Assembly: GCA_016219235.1 (NCBI GenBank)
Contig: JACRBO010000281.1
Coordinates: 1 to 34,597, forward strand
Origin: Chloroflexota bacterium
GTDB lineage: Bacteria > Chloroflexota > Anaerolineae > Fen-1058
DNA: 34,597 nt
Direction: 5' to 3'
Below, piece after piece: positions 6,367 through 14,511 of the stretch. The position numbers and the translations under genes are program-made. Within the stretch, counting starts at the first letter, position 1; the number at the start of each line of letters is the position of its first letter. The notes beneath the pieces were generated by a model. It saw only the letters and a list, made by a program, of their open reading frames with translations, was not told where the DNA came from and searched no databases.

Positions 6367-6984
6367 ATGTCACGGCGATTCACCTTGATCTTCGCACTCA
6401 GTTGCCTGATCTTCACCGGACTAGCCTGTTCGCTTGGGGGGCCAGAGGCCGTACCAACCCCGGCTCAACCTGCGCCGACGTCCACCACAGCCGCACCGGA
6501 CGCACAGCCGACAGCCATTCCACCGACCAAAGTTCAGATTGAAATCCCGACGGCTGCGCCCACAGTCGCGGGCGAAGTGCTGCCGACTGATACGGCAACT
6601 CCGTCGGCGACGCCGTCGCCGACACCCACATCAACGGTGACGGCCACCGCCACCCGGAAGCCCCAATCGGCTACGGCGACGGCCACCAGAAAACCCACCA
6701 ATGCCGGCCCCTTGACCATTGGCTACGAGCGCGTGAGCATCAAGCGCAATCCCAACAATCAAGCGGTGCTTACCTTGAAGGTCAACGCTTCGGGCGGCGG
6801 CGGCGGATACATCTACTATCACGACGATCAGAAACAGGCCGGCGCGACCTTTGATGTACTTGGCAGCTGCGGTAAGCCACTCGTGCATACGATCAAGGTC
6901 ACTTCGGCCGACGGGCAAAGCGCGGCCCTGCCCTACTTTATCGCCGGCGAGTGCCCGACACCAACCCCCACCCCCAATCCGTAA
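6367..6984 (+). CDS. PT-rich lipoprotein of unknown function (first of a pair)
   Basis: The frame is open from 6190, but the start is taken at 6367, where ATG follows AGGAGG by 7 nt and opens a signal peptide (MSRRFTLIFALSCLIFTGLAC, lipidated Cys at residue 21). The 205-residue protein then has a ~90-residue Pro/Thr/Ala linker with TPSATPSPTPTS-like and repeated TATATRKP segments. A compact C-terminal domain of about 90 residues starts at GPLTIGYERVSIK, contains LTLKVNASGGGGGYIYYHD, has two Cys (GSCGKP and AGECPTP), and ends in a short PTPTPNP tail. The linker should hold the domain away from the membrane. The next gene encodes a paralogue 13 nt downstream. No enzymatic motif is seen; a beta-sandwich surface domain is a guess. 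Confidence 0.85.
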   Translation: MSRRFTLIFALSCLIFTGLACSLGGPEAVPTPAQPAPTSTTAAPDAQPTAIPPTKVQIEIPTAAPTVAGEVLPTDTATPSATPSPTPTSTVTATATRKPQSATATATRKPTNAGPLTIGYERVSIKRNPNNQAVLTLKVNASGGGGGYIYYHDDQKQAGATFDVLGSCGKPLVHTIKVTSADGQSAALPYFIAGECPTPTPTPNP

Positions 6985-6997
6985 GGAGCAGAGTCTC

Positions 6998-7585
6998 ATG
7001 CGCTGGCGATTGTTCATTGGCCTGTCATTCTTCGCTGTCTCGATGTTGGCGTGTTCGCTCGCAAGCACCGCGCAGCCCGCGGCGGCCCCGCCGACCACGG
7101 CAGTGCCACCCACGCCCGCGCCCACCATGCCCCCGATCGCGCCTGCCACATCCAGCGTCCCCACGTTTCCCACGCAGCCGATCATCAGCGTGGCAACACC
7201 GGGTCTACCCGTAACCGCGACGGGCACGCTGACGGCAACACTCAGTCCCACCCTGACAGGGACGATCACTGCGACGATTGAAGCGACGACCGTACCGACC
7301 GCGCCGCCCGCCTCGACCGGTCCGCTTGATTTTCAGGTCTATCTTGTCGGCTGTCGGCTCGATAGTACCCGGGCTGGCGGCGTGATTCTAACCTTCGAAG
7401 TGCAAGCCACCGGCGGCAACGGGGTCTACACCTACATTCGCGAGGGCCAGGTTATCGCGCGGATCTCGGACCGGCCCGCCACCAAAGGCACTGGCGTTGT
7501 CGATGCGTGGCGCGTGCGGTCGGGCGACGGGCAAGAGATCGAGCGAAAATTTCAATTCAAGGGCAGCGTATTCAACTGCCCGTAA
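6998..7585 (+). CDS. PT-rich lipoprotein of unknown function (second of a pair)
   Basis: The start at 6998 follows AAGGAG and opens a lipoprotein signal (MRWRLFIGLSFFAVSMLAC, lipidated Cys at residue 19), giving 195 residues. The upstream extension of the frame to 6851 overlaps the previous gene and is not used. A Pro/Thr/Ala linker runs to about residue 105. The C-terminal domain begins GPLDFQVYLVGCRLD and contains LTFEVQATGGNGVYTYIREG and WRVRSGDGQEIERKF, ending FNCP. These blocks align in order with GPLTIGYERVSI, LTLKVNASGGGGGYIYYHD and KVTSADGQSAALPY of the upstream protein, so the two are diverged duplicates. A strong terminator follows. Confidence 0.85.
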   Translation: MRWRLFIGLSFFAVSMLACSLASTAQPAAAPPTTAVPPTPAPTMPPIAPATSSVPTFPTQPIISVATPGLPVTATGTLTATLSPTLTGTITATIEATTVPTAPPASTGPLDFQVYLVGCRLDSTRAGGVILTFEVQATGGNGVYTYIREGQVIARISDRPATKGTGVVDAWRVRSGDGQEIERKFQFKGSVFNCP

Positions 7586-7610
7586 GACGCAGCGAAGTGA
7601 CCAGTCATAG

Positions 7611-7655
7611 CACCGCGCCCGAACCTTGCAGTGAGGTTCGGGCGCGGTGTTGTTT
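7611..7655 (+). terminator. Terminator between convergent transcription units
   Basis: CACCGCGCCCGAACCT (7611-7626) pairs perfectly over 16 bp with AGGTTCGGGCGCGGTG (7634-7649) around a 7-nt loop, followed by TTGTTT. The T-rich tail is only on the plus-strand side. The stem may still stop the opposing minus-strand transcript. Confidence 0.88.
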
Positions 7656-7684
7656 GACTATCGAATTTAACCGGGCGGGCGTAG

Positions 7685-10249
7685 CTACGGCGCGAGTACG
7701 TCCACCGCCACCGTGGCCGTAATCGGCGTGCCGCCCGACGGCGCAGCAATAATCAGTTGATATTGCTGCGTGCCCACCCCGGCCGGACTATGCTGCGCCG
7801 AAGCAAATGCCGGCAGGTTAGGCGACAGGATCTGCCCGTTCAAGAGCAGATCAATCTGCGTCGTGACATTGCTCGTGCTCCACGTCAACGTCACGGGCTG
7901 TCCAAGCACGATGCTGGCCGCGCTGGCCGTAAACGAATTGATCGTCGGAACACCGGGCGTGGCCGAAGGCGCAGGCGATGCCGACGGCATCGCCGCCTGA
8001 ACCGTCACCGCCACGTCACGCGCCACCGACTGATTCAGCGAGTTGTACGCTTCGAACCGATAGGTGATCGTGCCCGGCGAGGATGGACAATCGGAGAACG
8101 CGCCCGTCAATTGCACGTTATCTTGCAACACGGCCCCATCTCGCAGCAATCGCGCAAAGATAGCCCCGCCACTCGTCTGCCAGGTCAAACTGACACACGT
8201 CCCGGCCACCACCGGATTCGGCGTCACCACAAATTGGTTGATGACGGGCAGGCTCGATTCCGGCGTGGGCGTCATGACTGGCGCTTGAGTGGGCACCGGC
8301 GTCACCGTAACGGACAGCGACGTGCGACTCCAGGCAAGCCGCGCCTTGCCGGTGTATTCCACGTAGTCGATGCGCATCTCGTGATTGCCCTGCGGCAGCG
8401 TGGTCCGCACCGAATATGGCGCGGCGGCCTGCTCTTTGATCACATCGATGAGCAACAACCCATCGACGTAGAATCGCACACCGTCGTCTACCAGAATATC
8501 GAATTGATATTGGCCCGCCGGCAGATCGAAGGTGCGCGTGAATCGCGCCGAAAATCGATCGGGCGGGATCAACCGATCGGGTGCGTCGAGGCCCCAATCA
8601 AAGTCCAGTCGATCCTCGCTGCGGATCACCGTCGGGAAACCCGCCCAGCGATCGTTGGCATAGAATTCACTGCGCCAGCGGGTGGTGTCGAGCGGCGGCG
8701 GCTGATACGTCAGCCAGACGAACGAGCCGCCCGTATCCTGATAGTATTCAACCACCAGTTTATGCGCCCCGGCCAGCAGGTTGACGTCGCGCACGTAGAC
8801 CTGGCCGTTGGCAACGTGAAATTCATTGATGATCTCCACGTCATCGATCAACAGGCGTACCCCGTCATCGGCGCGCAGCGTGAAGCGATACACACCCGCC
8901 GTCATATCGACGGTGCGCGTCCAACGCGCCGACCAGCGCTGCGCGGGCAACCCGGTCGCCGGCGCACTGGCCCCCCACTCAAACGCGATGGCGGCATCAT
9001 CGCGAATCAACCTGGGCGTGCCGCCCACAAACGGATTGTCGAAGTATTCACCCTTCCAGCCGTTGAACTTGTCAATCGGTTCGATCTTCAGGAAGATGTA
9101 AGCGTCCAGCACACCTTCGTAAAACTCGATACGCACCGCATGCAGCCCGGCCGACAAACTCACATCGGCAGTGTGCAGCTGTGGTGCAGCCGGGTGCCAC
9201 TCATTGATGATCTGCTGGCCATCCACCCAGACCGCCACGCCGTCGTCGGCCTGTAATGAGAAGCGATAGATCTTGTTCTCAAAGCCCAACGTGCGTGTCC
9301 AACGCGCCGAGAAGTAATCAACCGGCACGCGCGGATCGGGCGCAGTGCGCCCCCAGTTGAACTTCACATCGAAGTCGTTGCGCACGACCACCGGCGCGCC
9401 TTGCAGCGTGGGATTGTCAAAATACTCGCCGCGCCAATCAGTGATGACGGGCGGCGGTGTCACGGTCGGCGCAACCACCGGTGTCAGGGTCGCCGGTATC
9501 GCCGTGGGGACGAGCGGCGTCAACGGCACGACGATGGTTCCCGGCAGCGGCGTCCACGTCGCAAACGGCTGCGGTGTCCAGGTGGCGAACGGCGCGATGG
9601 TGACGGGAGCGATCGGCGGCGGCGTCAACGTCGCCATGGGCAAGCGCGTGCCAATGCCGTCCGGCGTGACGGGCGCGGGTGTTCCGATGACGCCACTCGA
9701 CTGAACGGCCATGCCCGCCGTCCAGTACGCGCCGGTGCTGGCCGATTGCACGATCACATCGGCGCGCACCAGGCCCGCCCAGCGCCCCTGGCCGGGATAC
9801 GGAAAATCGGCGGAGAGCAAACCGCTCGCCGACACCATGGCTTTATTCACCTGCAAAATCGGATCGCTGGGCCGCGCCGGATCGCGCAGGAAAATTGTCA
9901 CGGGATCATTGGGGATCAAGTTGAAGCCAGACACCGACACCACTTGCCCCGGCACAGCCACACCCGGCGTAATCGACAGTGCCGGCACCACGCGCGTGGC
10001 GGTGGGCGTTGGCGTGGACACGGCGCTGACGGAGCGCACCAGCGTGGCGGTGGCGATGATGGCGATGACGATCAGCAAAGTGGCAATGACGCCCAGGCCC
10101 AGCCAGACGGCCGGCGACACCGATGCGACCTGTGCCAAAACCGATCGGCTGCGCCGCGGCCCACCGGTCGCAGGGGGCGGCGGTGGCGGCTGCGGCAGCG
10201 GGCGCTCTGGCCCGCCGGCTTCAGGATCGAGCGGATCGTTTAGCGACAT
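7685..10249 (-). CDS. Membrane-anchored protein with three PA14 domains and two Ig-like domains
   Basis: This 854-residue protein has a short Pro-rich cytoplasmic N-terminus (PLPQPPPPPPATGG) and one membrane segment at about 47-71. The rest should be outside the cell. Residues ~88-185 form a beta-rich domain with ITPGVAVPGQVVSVSGFN. A Pro/Thr linker (190-270) follows. Three PA14 domains lie at about 271-393, 396-516 and 523-644. Each opens WRGEYFDNP, WKGEYFDNP or WRSEFYAND and carries ADDGV or VDDGV plus the D/E-rich strand before an IINE or IDVI segment. Two similar Ig-like domains (668-755, 765-854) each contain L(T)WxTS. PA14 domains often bind glycans or sit beside adhesins and hydrolases; no catalytic domain is seen here. 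AAGGAG overlaps the stop of the adenylate cyclase gene 12 nt upstream, so the two are probably co-translated. Confidence 0.88.
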   Translation of the reverse strand: MSLNDPLDPEAGGPERPLPQPPPPPPATGGPRRSRSVLAQVASVSPAVWLGLGVIATLLIVIAIIATATLVRSVSAVSTPTPTATRVVPALSITPGVAVPGQVVSVSGFNLIPNDPVTIFLRDPARPSDPILQVNKAMVSASGLLSADFPYPGQGRWAGLVRADVIVQSASTGAYWTAGMAVQSSGVIGTPAPVTPDGIGTRLPMATLTPPPIAPVTIAPFATWTPQPFATWTPLPGTIVVPLTPLVPTAIPATLTPVVAPTVTPPPVITDWRGEYFDNPTLQGAPVVVRNDFDVKFNWGRTAPDPRVPVDYFSARWTRTLGFENKIYRFSLQADDGVAVWVDGQQIINEWHPAAPQLHTADVSLSAGLHAVRIEFYEGVLDAYIFLKIEPIDKFNGWKGEYFDNPFVGGTPRLIRDDAAIAFEWGASAPATGLPAQRWSARWTRTVDMTAGVYRFTLRADDGVRLLIDDVEIINEFHVANGQVYVRDVNLLAGAHKLVVEYYQDTGGSFVWLTYQPPPLDTTRWRSEFYANDRWAGFPTVIRSEDRLDFDWGLDAPDRLIPPDRFSARFTRTFDLPAGQYQFDILVDDGVRFYVDGLLLIDVIKEQAAAPYSVRTTLPQGNHEMRIDYVEYTGKARLAWSRTSLSVTVTPVPTQAPVMTPTPESSLPVINQFVVTPNPVVAGTCVSLTWQTSGGAIFARLLRDGAVLQDNVQLTGAFSDCPSSPGTITYRFEAYNSLNQSVARDVAVTVQAAMPSASPAPSATPGVPTINSFTASAASIVLGQPVTLTWSTSNVTTQIDLLLNGQILSPNLPAFASAQHSPAGVGTQQYQLIIAAPSGGTPITATVAVDVLAP

Positions 10250-10261
10250 CGTCGTGACTCC

Positions 10262-11254
10262 TTAAGTCAAACTCACTACGTTGTAGAGCGGCACATTGTC
10301 GGATACGCCGCGCACCGGCACCGGCGGCAACGTCTCAACGATCAGCCCATCGCCAACGGCGTCGCGCGTGGCCTGGGTGATGATGATCTGGCCGGCTGTG
10401 GCGATCTTTTGCAGGCGGTTCGCCAGGTTCACGGTGTGTCCCAGCGCGGTGTATTCGCGTTTGCGCACCGAACCAAACATGCCCGCCACTACCTCACCCG
10501 TGTGGATGCCGATGCCGATCGGGAGTTGATAGGACGCCCCGGCGGCGGCATTGATCGCCGCCATTTGATCGCGCATCTCCAGCGCCGATCGGACGGCGCG
10601 GCGCGCATCATCGTCAGCCGCCGAAGGCGCACCGTAGATCGCCATGATGCAGTCGCCGATGTGCTTGTCCAGCGTGCCGTGATGGCGAAAGATGATCTCG
10701 CCCATGGGACTGAAGTAGTTCTGGCTTAGATAGGCCGCCCACGCCTGCGGCTCATGCCGGCCGGTCAGCGCGGTGAAGCCGCGAATGTCCACGAAGAGCA
10801 CGCTGGCGGTGCAATTACGCGGCAGCAATTGCGATGGATGCTCTTGCAGTTCGTGCAGCACTTGCGGCGACACGAATTGTTTAAGTCGCTTGCGCACAAA
10901 ATACTCGCGTACTTTGGCGCGCAGTTCCAGGTTGTCAAACGGCTTGGTCAAAAAGCCGTCAATGCCTTCGTTGGTGGCGGCGATGGCGCTTTCCAGCGTG
11001 GCATAGCCGGTCAGCATAATGCGGGTAATTTCGGGGTTGATATCGCCGATGGCGACCAGTGTTTGCAGACCATCGATCCCCGGCATTTTATAATCGCTGA
11101 TGACGATGGCGATGTCGGCTGAGCGTTCTTTCACCAGATCGATGGCTTCCTGCCCGTCGATCGCCAGGAAGATCTGATAGTCTTCTTTGCCCAGGGCTTT
11201 GTGCAGCGCCCGCCGCACGCCTTCTTCGTCGTCAATAATCAGCACGCCATTCAT
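10262..11254 (-). CDS. Receiver-class III adenylate cyclase
   Basis: The start at 11254 (330 residues) follows GGAGG; the frame opens 15 codons earlier, but that start has no ribosome-binding site. Residues 1-120 are a receiver domain with the acidic pair D8/D9, phospho-acceptor D54 (ISDYKMPG), a TGY switch and K104. Residues ~148-325 are a class III nucleotide cyclase domain. The metal-binding Asp residues are D156 (LFVDIRGFTAL) and D201 (KHIGDC). K197 is the adenine-contacting Lys. N276 and R280 (VNLANRL) are the transition-state residues. The position that is Asp in class IIIa enzymes is T269, as in class IIIb cyclases, which still make cAMP. The protein should be soluble and switched by phosphorylation. 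The GAF histidine kinase gene upstream on the same strand is a likely partner, and the PA14 gene follows 12 nt downstream. Confidence 0.9.
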   Translation of the reverse strand: MNGVLIIDDEEGVRRALHKALGKEDYQIFLAIDGQEAIDLVKERSADIAIVISDYKMPGIDGLQTLVAIGDINPEITRIMLTGYATLESAIAATNEGIDGFLTKPFDNLELRAKVREYFVRKRLKQFVSPQVLHELQEHPSQLLPRNCTASVLFVDIRGFTALTGRHEPQAWAAYLSQNYFSPMGEIIFRHHGTLDKHIGDCIMAIYGAPSAADDDARRAVRSALEMRDQMAAINAAAGASYQLPIGIGIHTGEVVAGMFGSVRKREYTALGHTVNLANRLQKIATAGQIIITQATRDAVGDGLIVETLPPVPVRGVSDNVPLYNVVSLT

Positions 11255-11299
11255 AGCGCCTCCGCCCTGTATTATCCGGTCAAGTAAGTGAATGGTCAA

Positions 11300-11440
11300 A
11301 CTGGAAACCGGTCGATCGGTAGATTAGTCGATTGGTAGATTGGTAGATTGGTAATCGGTCAACTGGTTGACTGGTAACCGGTTAACGATCAACCGATTGA
11401 CTGATTAACCGCTTGACCGATTACCAATTACCGATCGACT
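11300..11440. repeat. Large imperfect inverted repeat built of GATTGGTA/GATCGGT units
   Basis: This fills most of the gap between the histidine kinase stop and the cyclase start. Perfect arms are GTCGATCGGTA (11311-11321) with TACCGATCGAC (11429-11439), and TTGGTAATCGGTCAA (11348-11362) with TTGACCGATTACCAA (11413-11427). An inner pair, GGTTGA (11365-11370) with TCAACC (11389-11394), sits between them. TAGATTGG and related units repeat in the left half. The outer right arm ends in the TAG stop of the kinase gene. It could fold in RNA as an attenuator or mRNA stabiliser between the two genes. Confidence 0.75.
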
Positions 11441-14285
11441 ACTCGACTAACGCACTATCGACCGGCAACTCAACCCGAAACGTGGTGCCCTTGTCGACTT
11501 CCGTCTCCACGACGATTTCACCGCCATGCTTCTTGATGATCTCATATGAAATGTATAGCCCCAGGCCCGTGCCCACGCCCACGCGCTTGGTCGTGTAGAA
11601 CGGATGGAAGATGTTGGCTAACACATCCGCTGGAATCCCCGGCCCGTTGTCGCTGATGTAGAAACAGGCTCGCTCGCGAGCAGCGTCGAAGCGCGTGCCC
11701 ACCTGGATGCGGCCCGGCTTCTTTTCAAAAGCTTCGGCCGCGTTCTCGATGATGTTTAAGGCCACCTGTCCCAGATTGGCAAAGTTGCCGCGCACCGTGG
11801 GCAGGTCATCGGCGTATTTCTCGCTAATCTCAAGCGGTAGGCTCTTGAGTTTGTTTTGCAGAATGCGCAGCGCATCCTGGCACACAATCGTCAAGCTGAT
11901 TTCCTCCGTGTAAGACGACGACTGCCGCGAAAGATCGAGCAGCGATGACACGATACCCTTGGCGCGATGCAGTTCCTTCAAACTAAAGGCGAGGTCCTCG
12001 GTTAACTCGATCATATGGGGAATCGACAACGGCTTGATCTTATCCGCGCGGATGACGGGCAATGAAGCCGTAGACTCGGACGAGGGGCTGTATGGCAAGC
12101 CGATCGTTTCCAGCGCCGATTGCACCAGGCTGCTGACACTGGCTAAAGGATTATTCAATTCATGCGCGACGCCCGCCACCAATTGACCGACAGCCGCCAG
12201 GCTTTCCGACCGGATGAGCGCTTGCTGCGTCTTCTCGCGCTCGGCCAGCGCCGATTGCAGATCGTAGTAAGCCAGCGCGTTATCCATCGCGATGGCGGTC
12301 TGATTCGCCAGGGCTTTGATCATTTCCAACTGTTCGGCCGTGTACAGCGGCCGCTCGTGCGTGACCAGTGTGATAAGGCCCTGGGTCTGCCGCTGGCCGA
12401 CGACGGGCACGATCAGCAGACTGCGATCGGCCGGCAGATCGTACAGCTGCTGAATATCAGGATAGTCATGCAGCGACTCCAGCACCAGGACTTCACCGGC
12501 CAGCGCTGCCTGAACCAGCGGCTTCGGCAGTTCGTTCAGCGGCCGATCCAGCGTCGGCCCAGCGCCGCCGATCAGCGCCGGAAACGTCAAATGACCGCGC
12601 GCGTGATCGATTAGACCGATGGCGACCGTCTGCGGCTGGAACAGGTCGCACAGAATCGCTTCCACAGCAGTGAGGATCTCGCCCACGTTCAACGTCGAGC
12701 GCAACAGCGTGATCACCTGATACAGGCTTGACTGCAATTTCAGTTGATACTGCATCGCCTCGTACAGGCGCGCGTTCTCGATCACGATGGCGGCTTGATC
12801 GGCCAGCAGATTCAGCACGCGCAGCTCGTCTTCGCCAAAGTGATGGGGCTGAATGAAGGCCACCGTAAACACGCCCAATACACGGCCTGCGCGCTTGAGC
12901 GGAAAGCCTGCAATGGATTGCAGTCCCCAATTCCGCGCGTCCGGCGAGGAATAGAGTTCGTGCCGGGGCGCGTCGTCAATGACGATGGCCTGACCACTGC
13001 GCCGGACGCGATCGGTCAGGCCGTCGCGGCGCGGCTGGGTCACGGCGGGCTTGCGTTCGCCCGATTGCCACAGCGCCACCGAATAGGCAAAGGCAGCGCG
13101 CACTTCATCCCACAAGTAGATGTGGGTGTCTTCCGCGCCGGTCAGTGTCAGCACGTGCGCACAGATCGCGTCGAGCACCTGGTTCAGATCGAGTGTAGAC
13201 GTCATCTGTAAACTGATGTCGCGCAGCGCTACCAGGTCGCCCAGGCGGCGGCGGCTCTGCTCCACCAGCCGCGCGTTGCTCATGGCAATCGCCACTTGAT
13301 TGGCAAACAACTCGGCCAGCCAGCGGTCTTGCGATCCAAAGCGACGCACGTCGCTGTTAGCGCAGATCTCCAGCACGCCCAGCACGTCGTCTTTCCAGCG
13401 CAGCGGCACGCCCATGATGGCGGAGAAGCGAAGATCGCTGCCAAAGCGATCGGCCCGCCCCGGCCAACGCTGATAGTCGTCGACGATGAGCGGCTGACCG
13501 GACTCGAACACCCGCCCGCCCAGGCCCTGACCGATCGTCAGGGTCGCGCCCATATATTCATCGGTAAAGCCGTGCGAAATCGCCACGCGCAGCGTGGCGC
13601 GATCGGGTTCCAGCAAATAGATCACACCTGCCTCGGCTTGCAGCAAATCGACGGCGCGGCGCACGAGGGTGCGCAACAACCGATCGGGGTCTTGCGATTG
13701 GCCGATCACGTCGAGTGAGGCATCGTACAGCGCCATCATCGCGTGCAGGCGGCTTTGGGCTTGATCGAGCAGCCGCACTTTGTCGATCGCTTCGGCGGCC
13801 TGGCTGGCAAAGGCAAAGACTACGATGCCATCGCGCTCGGTGTATTTTTGCGGCAGACTGCTGTGCAGCGTCAACACGCCGATCGATTCGCCCTTGACCA
13901 CCAAAGGCGAACCAATCCACGCGCGAATGCCATTGACGGCCAGCGTGTCTTTACTACCGCGCACCCACAAATCGCTGTATTTGGTGTCTGAGATGACGAT
14001 GGGTTTCTGCATGGTCATCAACAACCGATTGAGCGGATAGCGATCGAGCGGGATCGGATCGAGTGAAGCCAACAGCGGCGACAATGAGCCGAGATCGCGC
14101 ACGGTGATGAGCTGGTTATCCTCGGCGGCCTCGGATGACCCGCCGCGCACGTCCAGTACGGCGGGCAATAGCAAGATGCGCACGTGCTCATACTCCACCA
14201 CCTGCGACAGGTCGCGCAGAATGGCGTCGAGCACATCGGCCAGTTCGGAGCCGGGATCGATGATGGGATTGATGAAGTCGGGCAT
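11439..14285 (-). CDS. Soluble histidine kinase with four GAF domains
   Basis: This 948-residue protein has no membrane segment. Four GAF domains lie at roughly 12-172, 180-340, 345-505 and 515-680. Recognisable blocks include GIRAWIGSPLVVKGESIGVL, FSAIMGVPLRWKDDVLGVL and GLQSIAGFPLKRAGRVLGV. The kinase core follows. The H-box is VAHELNNPL with H708 as the phosphorylated His. The N-box is NIIENAAEA, G1 is DNGPGIP, the F-box is FHPFYTTK and G2 is GTGLGLYIS. All ATP-binding elements are intact. Several GAF domains share the FxxxExxLLNxLADQ-type helical linker seen in the other sensors here. The start has only a weak ribosome-binding site, so the exact first residue is uncertain. It points away from the receiver-PAS-GAF kinase gene across a 226-nt divergent gap, and the receiver-cyclase gene lies downstream on the same strand. 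Confidence 0.92.
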   Translation of the reverse strand: MPDFINPIIDPGSELADVLDAILRDLSQVVEYEHVRILLLPAVLDVRGGSSEAAEDNQLITVRDLGSLSPLLASLDPIPLDRYPLNRLLMTMQKPIVISDTKYSDLWVRGSKDTLAVNGIRAWIGSPLVVKGESIGVLTLHSSLPQKYTERDGIVVFAFASQAAEAIDKVRLLDQAQSRLHAMMALYDASLDVIGQSQDPDRLLRTLVRRAVDLLQAEAGVIYLLEPDRATLRVAISHGFTDEYMGATLTIGQGLGGRVFESGQPLIVDDYQRWPGRADRFGSDLRFSAIMGVPLRWKDDVLGVLEICANSDVRRFGSQDRWLAELFANQVAIAMSNARLVEQSRRRLGDLVALRDISLQMTSTLDLNQVLDAICAHVLTLTGAEDTHIYLWDEVRAAFAYSVALWQSGERKPAVTQPRRDGLTDRVRRSGQAIVIDDAPRHELYSSPDARNWGLQSIAGFPLKRAGRVLGVFTVAFIQPHHFGEDELRVLNLLADQAAIVIENARLYEAMQYQLKLQSSLYQVITLLRSTLNVGEILTAVEAILCDLFQPQTVAIGLIDHARGHLTFPALIGGAGPTLDRPLNELPKPLVQAALAGEVLVLESLHDYPDIQQLYDLPADRSLLIVPVVGQRQTQGLITLVTHERPLYTAEQLEMIKALANQTAIAMDNALAYYDLQSALAEREKTQQALIRSESLAAVGQLVAGVAHELNNPLASVSSLVQSALETIGLPYSPSSESTASLPVIRADKIKPLSIPHMIELTEDLAFSLKELHRAKGIVSSLLDLSRQSSSYTEEISLTIVCQDALRILQNKLKSLPLEISEKYADDLPTVRGNFANLGQVALNIIENAAEAFEKKPGRIQVGTRFDAARERACFYISDNGPGIPADVLANIFHPFYTTKRVGVGTGLGLYISYEIIKKHGGEIVVETEVDKGTTFRVELPVDSALVE

Positions 14286-14511
14286 GATGGTTGTGCCGTC
14301 ACCAGGAGTGGGATCGAACGCGATTAGTATATCACGAGGCGGGGCTTGAGGTTAGGGTGAGGTAGGCGGTCGTTTGCCGCGCGTTTTGATTCGGTCTAGC
14401 ATTTACCAATCTACCAATCCCTGATCCCTCATCCCCACTCCTTAACCACATTGTAACTTGCCCGCTGCTTGCATCGACCTTTGGGAATGATATAATCGCA
14501 GGCGAGGTTTT
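14286..14511. promoter_or_regulatory. Divergent intergenic region between two histidine kinase genes
   Basis: This 226-nt gap holds no gene. A plus-strand promoter for the hybrid kinase is made of TTGCAT (14469-14474), 16 nt and TATAAT (14491-14496), just before GCGAGG and the ATG at 14512. A TATACT-like -10 for the minus-strand kinase is at 14326-14331 with no good -35. Tandem TACCAATC units at 14404-14411 and 14412-14419 are complements of the GATTGGTA repeats found at 11300-11440. Confidence 0.55.

Noticed and set aside
7611..7655. Fully bidirectional terminator
   Set aside because: The stem is symmetric, but only the plus-strand side has a T-rich tail, so termination of the minus-strand PA14 transcript here is unproven.
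7757..9256. 499-codon plus-strand frame opposite the PA14 gene
   Set aside because: It has the Arg/His-rich composition typical of the antisense of GC-rich coding DNA, while the minus strand has three clear PA14 domains.
11300..11440. Possible CRISPR array
   Set aside because: Units are short (8-11 bp), degenerate and inverted as well as direct. There are no regular spacers and no cas genes.
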